NCBI GenBank assembly: GCA_034435955.1
Contig: DAOTWA010000047.1
Location: forward strand, 1 to 64,000
Origin: DAOTWA01 sp034435955
Lineage (GTDB): Bacteria > Chloroflexota > Anaerolineae > Anaerolineales > Anaerolineaceae
Length of the DNA: 64,000 nt
Direction of reading: 5' to 3'
Numbering within the stretch: the first letter of the stretch is position 1; each line of letters begins with the position of its first letter. The notes beneath the pieces were generated by a model. The model did not search any database. It had not been told where the DNA came from and was given only the letters and a program-made list of their open reading frames with translations. A program made the translations under genes and the position numbers. This document shows positions 23,384 to 31,956 of the stretch, one piece after another.

Positions 23384-24580
23384 ATGGCGGGGACTGCTGC
23401 GTTGGACCAGGTTTCCGGTAAGGCTGATGGCATTGCGGTGGAATTGCGTGGTGATGCTTATCTAAGAGGATGCATCCAATGCGGGGATTGCTCCGGCGCC
23501 TGTCCATTTGCATACTTGATGGAATATCCCCCCAGCCGGATGGTATCTGCCTTGCGAGCAGATATCTTCGACCGAGTGCTCTCGGGCGAGACCGTGTGGA
23601 TGTGTGTGGCCTGCTCGGCCTGCACCTCGGTTTGCCCGGTTCAAATCCCCATCACGAAAAACCTGATGACGCGCGTAAAGGAGGAACTCCTCCTGGCCGG
23701 CAATGTCCCGACCGAGTTGCAGACCGCTCTGGAAAACTCCCAGCGGTATGGCAACCCGTTGGGTGAATCTCCGCGTAAGCGGGCGGACTGGATCCAGGGC
23801 TTGGACATCCCGGTGCCTCTTTTTGGGCGGGATAAGCGCTCTGCCGATGTGTTGTGGTTTGTCGGTGATTATCCGTCCTATCATCCCCGGGAGCAATTGG
23901 TAGCTCGCGCCTTTGCCCGCCTTTTGAATATCCTCGGTGTAGACTTCGCCATCTTGGGCGCTGAGGAAAACAGCGATGGCGATTCGCAGCGGCTGGCCGG
24001 TGAGCGTGGCCTTTTCGAGCTATTGGCCGAGAAGAACGGACGCGCTTTCCGCAAATACCAGTTCGGTGAAATCATCACCACTGACCCTCACGCTTTTAAT
24101 GCTTTCAAAAACGAATATCCCAACCTGGGAATTTCTTATCCGGTTCGCCACTATACCCAATTCCTGGCCGAACGGTTAGAGTGGCTCAAGCCGCATCTGA
24201 CTAAAGAGGTCAAAGCAAGAGTCGCTTTCCATGACCCTTGCTACCTTGGCCGGGTGAATGGCGAGTATGAGGCACCCCGTAAACTGCTTGCCGCCATACC
24301 CGGCCTCGAACTGGTCGAGATGCCCCACAATCGCAAGAACAGCCTGTGCTGCGGCGGCGGCGGAGGCGGTATGTGGATGGATGGCTTCCAATGGGAGATC
24401 GCCCACACGCGCCTTTCTGAGTGGCGGGTTTTGGAAGCCGATAAAGTTGGAGCGGAAGTGATGGCGGTTGCCTGCCCGTATGAGCCGCCCCGTTTCGAAG
24501 ATGCGGTCAAGACGGTCTTGCCGGATGGCCATCTGGTCATCAAGGACATTGCCGAATTGCTATGTGAATCCATGGAATGA
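23384..24580 (+). CDS. Soluble HdrC-HdrB-like Fe-S protein with reduced CCG domains
   Basis: A 398-residue fusion. Residues 29-85 hold two ferredoxin motifs (CIQCGDCSGACP, CVACSACTSVCP), as in HdrC. Residues 150-395 are HdrB/D-like. The first CCG domain has lost its cysteines: the usual VGC reads VGDYPSY, the Cys before GD reads ENSDGD, and CPHC reads DPHA. The second keeps DPCYLG and LCCGGGG, but its final CxxC reads CPYE. At most one non-cubane cluster is likely. It is closely similar to the C-terminal part of the membrane protein at 26374. It heads the nine-gene operon and probably passes electrons between HdrA and the Etf or a thiol/disulfide-like acceptor. Confidence 0.85.
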   Translation: MAGTAALDQVSGKADGIAVELRGDAYLRGCIQCGDCSGACPFAYLMEYPPSRMVSALRADIFDRVLSGETVWMCVACSACTSVCPVQIPITKNLMTRVKEELLLAGNVPTELQTALENSQRYGNPLGESPRKRADWIQGLDIPVPLFGRDKRSADVLWFVGDYPSYHPREQLVARAFARLLNILGVDFAILGAEENSDGDSQRLAGERGLFELLAEKNGRAFRKYQFGEIITTDPHAFNAFKNEYPNLGISYPVRHYTQFLAERLEWLKPHLTKEVKARVAFHDPCYLGRVNGEYEAPRKLLAAIPGLELVEMPHNRKNSLCCGGGGGGMWMDGFQWEIAHTRLSEWRVLEADKVGAEVMAVACPYEPPRFEDAVKTVLPDGHLVIKDIAELLCESME

Positions 24581-24596
24581 TCCGAGGGAGGGAAAA

Positions 24597-25358
24597 ATGA
24601 AAATCGCGGTTCCGGTTCAACTCGTGCCGGATCTTGTCGAAGAATTGGTGATCAACGAACAGGGAGATGGTCTGGACAGCGCCTACGTGCGCTGGATTCT
24701 CAACGAATATGATGACCACGCCATCGAGCAGGCCATTTTGCTTAAAGAGAGCCATGGAGCCCAAGTCACCGTGCTGGCGCCTGACCTCGAAGGCGCTGAC
24801 GATGTGCTCTTTGCCGCTGCCGCCAAAGGCGCCGATCAGCTCATCAAGCTGACCGCCGATTTTGACGCTGGCTTCAACTCCCATGCCCTCGCGAGCCTGT
24901 TCCATCCGGTACTTCAGGCCATTCATCCCGACCTGGTTCTTACCGGCGTTCAGGCGCACAATGCTCTGGATGGCCCCCTCGGCCCCTATCTGGCAGAGCG
25001 ACTTGGCCTACCTTTTGTGGGAACTGTATCCAATGTCTCCCTGAACGGCGATCGGGTTATTGCCCACAAGGAATATCCCGGCGGTTTGGCAGCGGAAATT
25101 GAGGTGACCCTTCCGGCAGTTCTGGGCATCCAGGTGGCGGCCCAGCCTCCGCGTTATGTCCCCATCAGCAAGGTGCGCATGGCTATGAAGTCCGCTTCGA
25201 TCGAAGAACAGAGCGGCGAGCTTGACCCGAGCGGCGGCCTTCGTCCGCAGCGTGTGTTCCTGCCAGAGGCGGCTGGCGGGGCGGTGATGATCGCTGGCAG
25301 CGTGAATGAGGTTGCCGATCGGATCGTGGCAATTTTCAAAGAACAGGGCCTGCTCTGA
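24597..25358 (+). CDS. etfB: Electron transfer flavoprotein beta subunit
   Basis: About 253 residues. The EtfB fold is recognisable from KIAVPVQLVPD at the N-terminus, WILNEYDDHAIEQAILLKE near 38 and the conserved region ALDGPLGPYLAERLGLPFV near 123. EtfB with EtfA carries flavin and moves electrons between acyl-CoA dehydrogenases or similar enzymes and a quinone reductase; bifurcating versions also use ferredoxin and NADH. The ATG at 24597 follows GAGGGAGGG. It is preceded and followed by operon members at 12-16 nt. Bifurcating or not cannot be decided from reading alone. Confidence 0.88.
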   Translation: MKIAVPVQLVPDLVEELVINEQGDGLDSAYVRWILNEYDDHAIEQAILLKESHGAQVTVLAPDLEGADDVLFAAAAKGADQLIKLTADFDAGFNSHALASLFHPVLQAIHPDLVLTGVQAHNALDGPLGPYLAERLGLPFVGTVSNVSLNGDRVIAHKEYPGGLAAEIEVTLPAVLGIQVAAQPPRYVPISKVRMAMKSASIEEQSGELDPSGGLRPQRVFLPEAAGGAVMIAGSVNEVADRIVAIFKEQGLL

Positions 25359-25370
25359 AGGAGGGCTGAA

Positions 25371-26336
25371 ATGTCTCAGGATATTTTTGTCTTCATCGAG
25401 CATCTCCGCGGCGTGGTGGCGGACATCACTTACATGGGCCTGGCTCAGGCTCGCGCCCTGGCGTCTTCTACGGGAGGCAAAGTGGTCGGGGTGCTGCTCG
25501 GCAATGCGGCCGAATCCCTCTCTCATGACCTGGCCGCCGATGAAATCCTCTATCTCGATCACCCTTCCCTGGCCGAGTACACCTGGGATGCGTATCTCAC
25601 AACCCTGGCCGCTGTGGTGAAAGAGCGCGCCCCGCGCCTGGTTCTCTTCGGGGATACCAGCATTGGCGCTGAAGCCGCTTCCGGATTGGCGGCACGCCTC
25701 AATGCGCCCATGGTTGGTTTTTGCCGCCGGTTGGACGCAAATGGGGGCATCCGTTTCCTCAGCCAGATTTGCGGCGGCAAGCTCCTTGCGGAAGGAGTCC
25801 TGCCGGAAGGAACCGTTGTGGCAGCGTTGTTGCCGGGCGCCTTTAAAGTGGACGAAGGACGCAGTCCTACGCCTCCGCCAGTGACCCGCCTTGCCCCTCC
25901 GCCAGTAGATGCGTCCCGCGTCGCCATCCGCCAGTTTATCGAGCCGGAAAGCGGTGACGTAGACATCACCCGCGAACAAATACTCGTTGCGGTTGGACGA
26001 GGCATACAGCGCGAGGACAATCTTCCTCTCGCCCAGGAGCTGGCCGATGCGTTGGGCGGCGTGGTTGTAGCCAGCCGGCCAGTGATCGACCAAAAATGGT
26101 TGCCGACCACTCGACTGGTTGGTAAATCTGGAAAGGTAGTCAAGCCCAAGGTTTATCTGGCGTTGGGCATCAGCGGCGCCCCTGAGCACACCGAAGCCAT
26201 CACCGGCAGCGAGATGATCATCGCGGTCAATACCGACCCAGCCGCTCCGATCTTTAGCTTGGCCAAATACGGTGCCCAGGTGGATATTTTGGACTTGCTG
26301 CCAGCGTTGACCGACAAGGTACGGCAGTCTAAATGA
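25371..26336 (+). CDS. etfA: Electron transfer flavoprotein alpha subunit
   Basis: A 321-residue EtfA. The N-terminal half is the EtfAB-type fold. The C-terminal FAD domain has LVAVGRGIQ near 205, TRLVGKSGKVVKPKVYLALGISGAPEH near 245 (two segments of the FAD-binding signature) and IIAVNTDPAAPIFSLAKYG near 283. It forms the flavin-binding dimer with the upstream EtfB; the ribosome site is AAGGAGGG. In this operon the natural electron acceptor is the membrane Fe-S protein encoded next. Confidence 0.93.
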   Translation: MSQDIFVFIEHLRGVVADITYMGLAQARALASSTGGKVVGVLLGNAAESLSHDLAADEILYLDHPSLAEYTWDAYLTTLAAVVKERAPRLVLFGDTSIGAEAASGLAARLNAPMVGFCRRLDANGGIRFLSQICGGKLLAEGVLPEGTVVAALLPGAFKVDEGRSPTPPPVTRLAPPPVDASRVAIRQFIEPESGDVDITREQILVAVGRGIQREDNLPLAQELADALGGVVVASRPVIDQKWLPTTRLVGKSGKVVKPKVYLALGISGAPEHTEAITGSEMIIAVNTDPAAPIFSLAKYGAQVDILDLLPALTDKVRQSK

Positions 26337-26373
26337 GGCGAAGGCCAGGGAACGGGTTCTTGCGAGGGAAGAA

Positions 26374-28371
26374 ATGCCTGAATTGACCGAGTTCTTCGGA
26401 ATTCCTCAACCCTGGGGACCGATCCTGATTTATTCGATTATGGGTGCGGCCTCCCTGGTGATGCTCGTGCGCTTTTACCTCGAAGCCCGCTTGTGGTGGA
26501 AAGTCGGCCGACCCGAACGACGCTGGGACCATCCTTTCCGCCGGATTTGGAAAGTGGTTGAGGTTGCGATTGCTCAAGTGCGCGTGCTGTCACAGAGATA
26601 TCCCGGCATCATGCATGTCGCCCTGGCCTGGTCCTTCTTCGTCTTCTTTGCTGCGACGACCCTTTCTGCCATCAACGGTCATATTTTTCGTTTCATTAAG
26701 GGTGAAATCTACCTGATTTTTAAGCTTACACTGGACGTGTTCACCCTTGTCTTCCTAGTCGGCGCTGGAATGGCTGCCTACCGGCGCTTCATCCAGCGCC
26801 CGCCACGCCTGACCCTCGCGCCGAAATTCACCTTCTCCTTGGTCTTATTGACCTTCATTGTCTTGAACGGTTGGGTAGTCGAATCCTTGCGCCTGGCCAT
26901 ACAGCGTCCGCCATGGGCGTGGTGGACGCCGATGGGCTGGTCCCTGGCGCAGCTTTGGCTGGCCACAGGTGCCTCTGACCTGACGTTGCTCAACTGGCAC
27001 CTCTATGCCCATACCGTGCATTGGGCCGTGGTGGCCTTCTTTCTAGTCACATTGCCGGTTGGAACCATGCTGCACGTGCTGACCAGCCCGTTCAATGTAT
27101 TCTTCTCCCGCCTGGATCGGCCAGTTGGCGCGTTACCGCCGCTTCCCATGAACAATGGCAGCGAGCCGATCTTCGCCGATCGCGTTAATCACCTCACCTG
27201 GAAGCAATTGCTGGATGGAGATACCTGCACCGAGTGCGGTCGTTGCCAGGATGCCTGCCCTGCCCACTCCTCTGGAACTCCGCTCAGCCCCAAAAAAGTG
27301 ATATTAGCGGTGCGGGACGCTTTTCACGAAGAACGCGCCGCCATCCTGGCGGGCAGGCCCGAGGCGCGTGCTCTGGTCGGAGACCGCATTACTGACGAAA
27401 TGCTATGGTCATGCACCACCTGCGGGGCTTGTGTGGCAGAATGCCCGGTATTGATCGAGCACGTGGACACCATTGTCGCCATGCGCCGTTATCTGGTCAA
27501 TGAAGGCCGTGTGGACGAAATGCTGCAATCCGCCCTGGATAACCTGGGGCGTTACGGTAACTCTTTCGGGCAATCTGAGCGCATGCGAGCCAGATGGGCT
27601 CTCGCCTTAGAGCCGAAGATCAAAGATGCGCGCCGTGAACCTGTCGAATACCTCTGGTTTGTGGGCGATTATGCCTCCTACAACCCGCTGCTGGCCGAAA
27701 TTACCCGCAAGACAGCCGAAGTTTTCCAGCGCGCCGGCCTGGACTTCGGTATTCTGTACGAGAGCGAGCGCAACGCGGGTAATGACGCTCGCCGCGCTGG
27801 TGAAGAGGGTTTATTCGAATTGCTCGTTGAAAAGAACTCCATGGCCTTCGCCAAGGCCAGTTTCAAGGCCATTGTCACCACAGACCCGCATTCATATAAC
27901 ACCCTGAAAAATGAATACCCCCCCGAAGCCTTAGATGGCCGACCGGTGCTCCATTACACAGAATTGCTCGATCAGCTCATTACTTCTGGCAGGCTGACAT
28001 TCTCCCAAAAGCTCGGCCAGACCGTTACCTACCAGGATCCTTGTTTCTTAGGCCGCTACAATGGCGTTTATGATGCCCCTCGCCGCGTCCTGGAGGCGGC
28101 TGGTTGCCGCGTGGTCGAAATGCCGCGCAACCGTGAGCATTCATTTTGCTGCGGTGCTGGCGGTGGACGCATCTGGATGCAGGAGGGCGAGGTCCATGAA
28201 CGACCGAGTGAAAACCGCGTGCGTGAGGCGGCCGGCCTTGACGGCGTTCGTTCTTTGGTCGTCGCCTGTCCAAAGGATGTGGCTATGTTTAAAGATGCCG
28301 TCAAGACGACTTCGCTGGAGAAACGTCTGGCTGTGACCGATCTGATCGAGGTGGTTCACGCCGCCTTGTGA
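26374..28371 (+). CDS. EMO/EtfD-like membrane Fe-S oxidoreductase (Etf:menaquinone)
   Basis: A 665-residue protein. About six membrane helices fill residues 15-235, with several His (HVALAW, HLYAHTVHW) able to bind heme b as in NarI-like domains. Two ferredoxin motifs follow (CTECGRCQDACP near 287, CTTCGACVAECP near 347), then an HdrD-like C-terminus. The first CCG domain lacks its cysteines (VGDYASY, DPHS) and the second has DPCFLG, FCCGAGGG and CPKD. The layout matches Etf:(mena)quinone oxidoreductases (EMO/EtfD). It would take electrons from EtfBA or Hdr partners into menaquinone. GAGGGAAGAA precedes the ATG. Confidence 0.87.
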   Translation: MPELTEFFGIPQPWGPILIYSIMGAASLVMLVRFYLEARLWWKVGRPERRWDHPFRRIWKVVEVAIAQVRVLSQRYPGIMHVALAWSFFVFFAATTLSAINGHIFRFIKGEIYLIFKLTLDVFTLVFLVGAGMAAYRRFIQRPPRLTLAPKFTFSLVLLTFIVLNGWVVESLRLAIQRPPWAWWTPMGWSLAQLWLATGASDLTLLNWHLYAHTVHWAVVAFFLVTLPVGTMLHVLTSPFNVFFSRLDRPVGALPPLPMNNGSEPIFADRVNHLTWKQLLDGDTCTECGRCQDACPAHSSGTPLSPKKVILAVRDAFHEERAAILAGRPEARALVGDRITDEMLWSCTTCGACVAECPVLIEHVDTIVAMRRYLVNEGRVDEMLQSALDNLGRYGNSFGQSERMRARWALALEPKIKDARREPVEYLWFVGDYASYNPLLAEITRKTAEVFQRAGLDFGILYESERNAGNDARRAGEEGLFELLVEKNSMAFAKASFKAIVTTDPHSYNTLKNEYPPEALDGRPVLHYTELLDQLITSGRLTFSQKLGQTVTYQDPCFLGRYNGVYDAPRRVLEAAGCRVVEMPRNREHSFCCGAGGGRIWMQEGEVHERPSENRVREAAGLDGVRSLVVACPKDVAMFKDAVKTTSLEKRLAVTDLIEVVHAAL

Positions 28372-28445
28372 TCTTTGCTCGAAATATGCATGAAGTGGCG
28401 GGTGCGAGTGGGCCGGCCTGCCGGGGTTCCATGAGGAGGATATCT

Positions 28446-30443
28446 GTGAGCGAAAAGATCGGAGTGTACATCTGCCATTGTGGAAGCAACATCGCCGACA
28501 AGGTGGATGTCGGCGAAGTGGCTCGATGGGCGCAAGGATTGTCCGATGTGGCAATCAGCCGGGACTATAAATTCATGTGTTCCAGCCCTGGGCAGGAGAT
28601 CATCGAAGAGGATATCAAAACGCTCGGCTTAACGCGCGTGGTGGTCGCGGCCTGCTCCCCCCACCTTCATGAGGCAACCTTTCGTGGGGCATGTGCCCGT
28701 GCAGGCCTAAACCCCTATCTGTGTGAGATGGTTTCCATTCGCGAGCAGGTCTCCTGGGTCACCGCCGACCGCGCTTTGGCAACGCAGAAAGCTAAAGCGC
28801 TCATCCTGGGTGCGGTCAGACGTGTTGTCCACCAAGTGCCGCTCGATCCGATCATTGTCCCCATTCACTCGGACACGCTTGTAGTCGGCGGGGGCATTGG
28901 CGGCATCCAGGCGGCGTTGGAACTGGCCGACAGCGGCACGCACGTCTACCTCGTGGAGCGCGAACCCTCTATCGGTGGACACATGGCTCAATTCGATAAG
29001 ACCTTCCCCACCCTCGATTGCGCCGCCTGTATCCTTACTCCCAAGATGGTTAGCGTTGGAGAGCATCCCAATATTACTTTGCTGACCTACAGTGAGGTCG
29101 AAAAAGTCGATGGTTACGTCGGCAATTTCAATGTGCGCATTCGCAAGAAAGCCCGCAAGATCAACGAAGAACTTTGCACCGGCTGTTTGATTTGTCAGGA
29201 GAAATGCCCCAAAAAAGTGGTCGATGACGTTTTCGAAGTCGGTATGGCCAAACGCAAGGCCATCTACGTGCCTTTCCCCCAGGCGGTGCCCAAATACCCG
29301 GTCATTGACGTCGAGAACTGCACCTATTACATTAAGGGCACCTGTAAGGCCTGTGAGAAATTCTGTCCCGCCGGCGCCATCGTATTCGACCAGGAGGACG
29401 AACTGATCGATATCACCGTGGGCAACATTATTCTGGCCACGGGCTACGATCTGTTCGACCCACGGCGGATCCCCGAGTACGGCTATGGCCGCCTTCCTAA
29501 TGTGATCACGAATCTCGAGTTCGAGCGCCTTTCGAATTCGGCCGGGCCAACCTCGGGCGAAATCGTGCTAAAGGATGGCTCCGTGCCCAAAGTAGTCGGC
29601 ATCGTTCATTGTGTAGGCAGCCGGGATAAGAACTACAACAACTACTGCTCCAGCATTTGCTGTATGCAGTCGCTCAAGTTTGCCCATCTTGTCAAAGAGA
29701 GGACCGGCGCGCAGGTCTACAACTTTTACATCGACATTCGCGCACCAGCCAAAGGCTACGACGAATTCTATCAGCGCATTCTTGACGAAGGCACCAACTT
29801 TGTGCGCGGCAAGGTTGGCGAGATCACCGACGTGGCGCGGTCTCCTGAAGAAGAGGGCAAACTAATTATTCAGGTGTATGACACGCTGGCGGGCGTCCAG
29901 CGGCGCATTCCGGTCGATATGGTCATTCTATCGGCTGGCCTTCAGCCGCGTGCCGATGCGAAAGAGGTCGGCAAACTCTTCGGCATAGCTTGCAGCGCCG
30001 ATGGTTGGTTCATCGAGCGCCACCCCAAGCTGGATCCGGTCGCGACCATGACCGATGGGGTATTTATCGCCGGCTGCAACCAGGGCCCCAAAGACATTCC
30101 TGCCACGGTTGCGCAAGGCGCGGCGGCCGCTGCGCGCATTATTGGCCGTATCCAGCAGCGCGAGATCCAGCTCGAGCCCGTGCGGGCCACCGTTGATGAA
30201 GAAAAATGTTCGGGTTGCCGCATATGCAACGGTTTGTGTCCCTTTAACGCCATCGTTTTTCACGAGGACAGGATGGTCTCCGAAGTCAACCACGCCCTAT
30301 GCCAGGGTTGTGGAACATGCGTGGCGGCCTGCCCCGCTGGCGCGATCAGCGGTACGGGCTTCAGCAATGAGCAGATCCTGGCTCAAATCGAAGGGTTGCT
30401 CGCCATCGGCATTCGTGGTACGCCGGAGACGGTCGGTGTATAG
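28446..30443 (+). CDS. hdrA: Heterodisulfide reductase-type HdrA flavoprotein
   Basis: About 665 residues. The N-terminal GVYICHCGSNI, the FAD loop VVGGGIGGIQAALELADSG near 149, the Cys-rich LDCAACILTPKM near 194 and four ferredoxin motifs (CTGCLICQEKCP, CKACEKFCP, CSGCRICNGLCP, CQGCGTCVAACP) identify HdrA, the flavin that bifurcates or confurcates electrons. The GTG at 28446 is chosen because GAGGAGG lies 6-7 nt upstream; an in-frame ATG six codons earlier would put that site inside the gene. With MvhDGA behind it, H2 is the expected electron donor. No selenocysteine is involved. Confidence 0.92.
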   Translation: MSEKIGVYICHCGSNIADKVDVGEVARWAQGLSDVAISRDYKFMCSSPGQEIIEEDIKTLGLTRVVVAACSPHLHEATFRGACARAGLNPYLCEMVSIREQVSWVTADRALATQKAKALILGAVRRVVHQVPLDPIIVPIHSDTLVVGGGIGGIQAALELADSGTHVYLVEREPSIGGHMAQFDKTFPTLDCAACILTPKMVSVGEHPNITLLTYSEVEKVDGYVGNFNVRIRKKARKINEELCTGCLICQEKCPKKVVDDVFEVGMAKRKAIYVPFPQAVPKYPVIDVENCTYYIKGTCKACEKFCPAGAIVFDQEDELIDITVGNIILATGYDLFDPRRIPEYGYGRLPNVITNLEFERLSNSAGPTSGEIVLKDGSVPKVVGIVHCVGSRDKNYNNYCSSICCMQSLKFAHLVKERTGAQVYNFYIDIRAPAKGYDEFYQRILDEGTNFVRGKVGEITDVARSPEEEGKLIIQVYDTLAGVQRRIPVDMVILSAGLQPRADAKEVGKLFGIACSADGWFIERHPKLDPVATMTDGVFIAGCNQGPKDIPATVAQGAAAAARIIGRIQQREIQLEPVRATVDEEKCSGCRICNGLCPFNAIVFHEDRMVSEVNHALCQGCGTCVAACPAGAISGTGFSNEQILAQIEGLLAIGIRGTPETVGV

Positions 30444-30466
30444 TCATTCGGCCGCGGGAGGATATC

Positions 30467-30955
30467 ATGGAAGAACCTTTTGAACCTTTGATCGTCGGTT
30501 TCACCTGCAACTGGTGCAGCTATCGTGCCGCAGACCTGGCTGGGTCGCTGCGCCTGAAGTACCCGCCCAATGTGCGTCTGATCCGTTTGATGTGCTCGGG
30601 CCGCCTTGATCCAACCTTCGTGCTCAAGGCCCTGGCATCCGGCGCAGATGGCGTGCTGATTACCGGCTGTCATCCTGGTGATTGCCATTACGTGGAGCAG
30701 AATTACAAGACCTTGCGCCGCTATTTACTCCTCCGTCGCACCCTGCGAGGAATGGGCATCGAGGAAGGGCGCGTCAAACTGGTGTGGGCCAGCGCCGCCG
30801 AAGGTTTGCCGCTGGTCCAGGAGATCATCGCCTTTACCGAGGAGGTGCGGGCTCTCGGTCCGCTCAAATGGCCGCAATGGGCCGAACAGCGCTTCCAGGA
30901 ACCTGAGGAAGGTATTATTGCATGCAGTGTGGAGAGCAGGGAGGTGAGCGCATGA
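30467..30955 (+). CDS. mvhD: MvhD: hydrogenase-Hdr linker Fe-S subunit
   Basis: A 162-residue MvhD-family protein that carries a [2Fe-2S] cluster between the hydrogenase and HdrA. Its cysteines are visible in CNWCSYRAAD (near 17), MCSGR (near 45) and GCHPGDCHY (near 68). It follows hdrA by 23 nt and overlaps the next gene by 4 nt (ATGA). Its presence links the [NiFe] hydrogenase genes to the Hdr part of the operon. Confidence 0.92.
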   Translation: MEEPFEPLIVGFTCNWCSYRAADLAGSLRLKYPPNVRLIRLMCSGRLDPTFVLKALASGADGVLITGCHPGDCHYVEQNYKTLRRYLLLRRTLRGMGIEEGRVKLVWASAAEGLPLVQEIIAFTEEVRALGPLKWPQWAEQRFQEPEEGIIACSVESREVSA

Positions 30956-31947
30956 CCGATAGCGCCAAACCAAAATTCGCCATGTATTGGGCCGGCGGTT
31001 GCGGGGGCTGTGAGATAGCCGTTCTGAACGTGCATGAGAAGATCCTGGATGTGGACGCCAATTTCGACGTCGTCTTCTGGCCGGTGGCCATGGATGCCAA
31101 GACCAGAGACGTCGAGGCAATGGCCGATGGAGAGATTCTCCTCACGCTGTTTGATGGCGGAATCCGCACCAGCGAGAACGAGGAAATGGCCCACCTTCTC
31201 CGGCGTAAATCAAAAATTCTGGTTGCCTTCGGCTCATGCGCCTGCGAGGGGGGCATTCCTGGTCTGGCCAATTTGAGTTCGCCCCACACGCTTTTGGATA
31301 CCGTCTATCACACAATTACTACCGACAATGACAATGGTGTCCAACCGCAGCACAAATGGCAGGCACCAGAGGGGGAGTTGCGGCTGCCCGCCTTTTATCC
31401 ACTCCTCAAGACACTGGATCAGGTGGTCCAGGTCGATTATTACATGCCCGGCTGCCCGCCCGAATCGACCCAGATTGCGGCCGTGATCGAGCTCGTGATT
31501 CAGGTTTTACACGGGCAGGCGACCCTCCCGCCATCTGGTGCGGCCATCGGCGCCGGTCATTCGACCGTGTGCGACGAATGCCCTCGCACCCGCAACGTCA
31601 AGTCGATCCACCAGTTCGTACGCATCCAGGATTTAGACCATGTAGATCCGCAAATCTGCCTGCTCGAACAGGGAATTCCTTGCAATGGACCGGCAACTCG
31701 TGATGGATGTGGAGCCTTATGTCCAAAAGCGGGGGCGCAATGCATCGGTTGCTATGGCCCGGCAGAAGGGGTTATTGATTACGGCGCTCGCCTGATGAGC
31801 GCTTTTGCCTCGGTGATCGACAGCAACGATCCAGAGGAGATCGAGCGTATCCTCGACGGCATCCCCGATCCAACGGGGCAATTCTACCGCTTCAATTTGA
31901 GTAAATCCCTGCTGCGGGCAGGCAAGCCAGCCTGGGAAAGGAAATAG
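30952..31947 (+). CDS. mvhG: [NiFe]-hydrogenase small subunit (MvhG-like, group 3)
   Basis: About 331 residues, larger than minimal small subunits. Proximal-cluster Cys lie in GGCGGCE (near 14), FGSCACEGGIPG (near 87) and MPGCPPE (near 166). The C-terminal half contributes further Fe-S cysteines (CDECPRT, CGALCPKAGAQCIGCYGP). It relays electrons from the Ni-Fe site to MvhD. The ATG at 30952 overlaps the mvhD stop and has GGGAGG about 9 nt upstream. Confidence 0.92.
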   Translation: MTDSAKPKFAMYWAGGCGGCEIAVLNVHEKILDVDANFDVVFWPVAMDAKTRDVEAMADGEILLTLFDGGIRTSENEEMAHLLRRKSKILVAFGSCACEGGIPGLANLSSPHTLLDTVYHTITTDNDNGVQPQHKWQAPEGELRLPAFYPLLKTLDQVVQVDYYMPGCPPESTQIAAVIELVIQVLHGQATLPPSGAAIGAGHSTVCDECPRTRNVKSIHQFVRIQDLDHVDPQICLLEQGIPCNGPATRDGCGALCPKAGAQCIGCYGPAEGVIDYGARLMSAFASVIDSNDPEEIERILDGIPDPTGQFYRFNLSKSLLRAGKPAWERK

Positions 31948-31956
31948 GAGGGCAGG

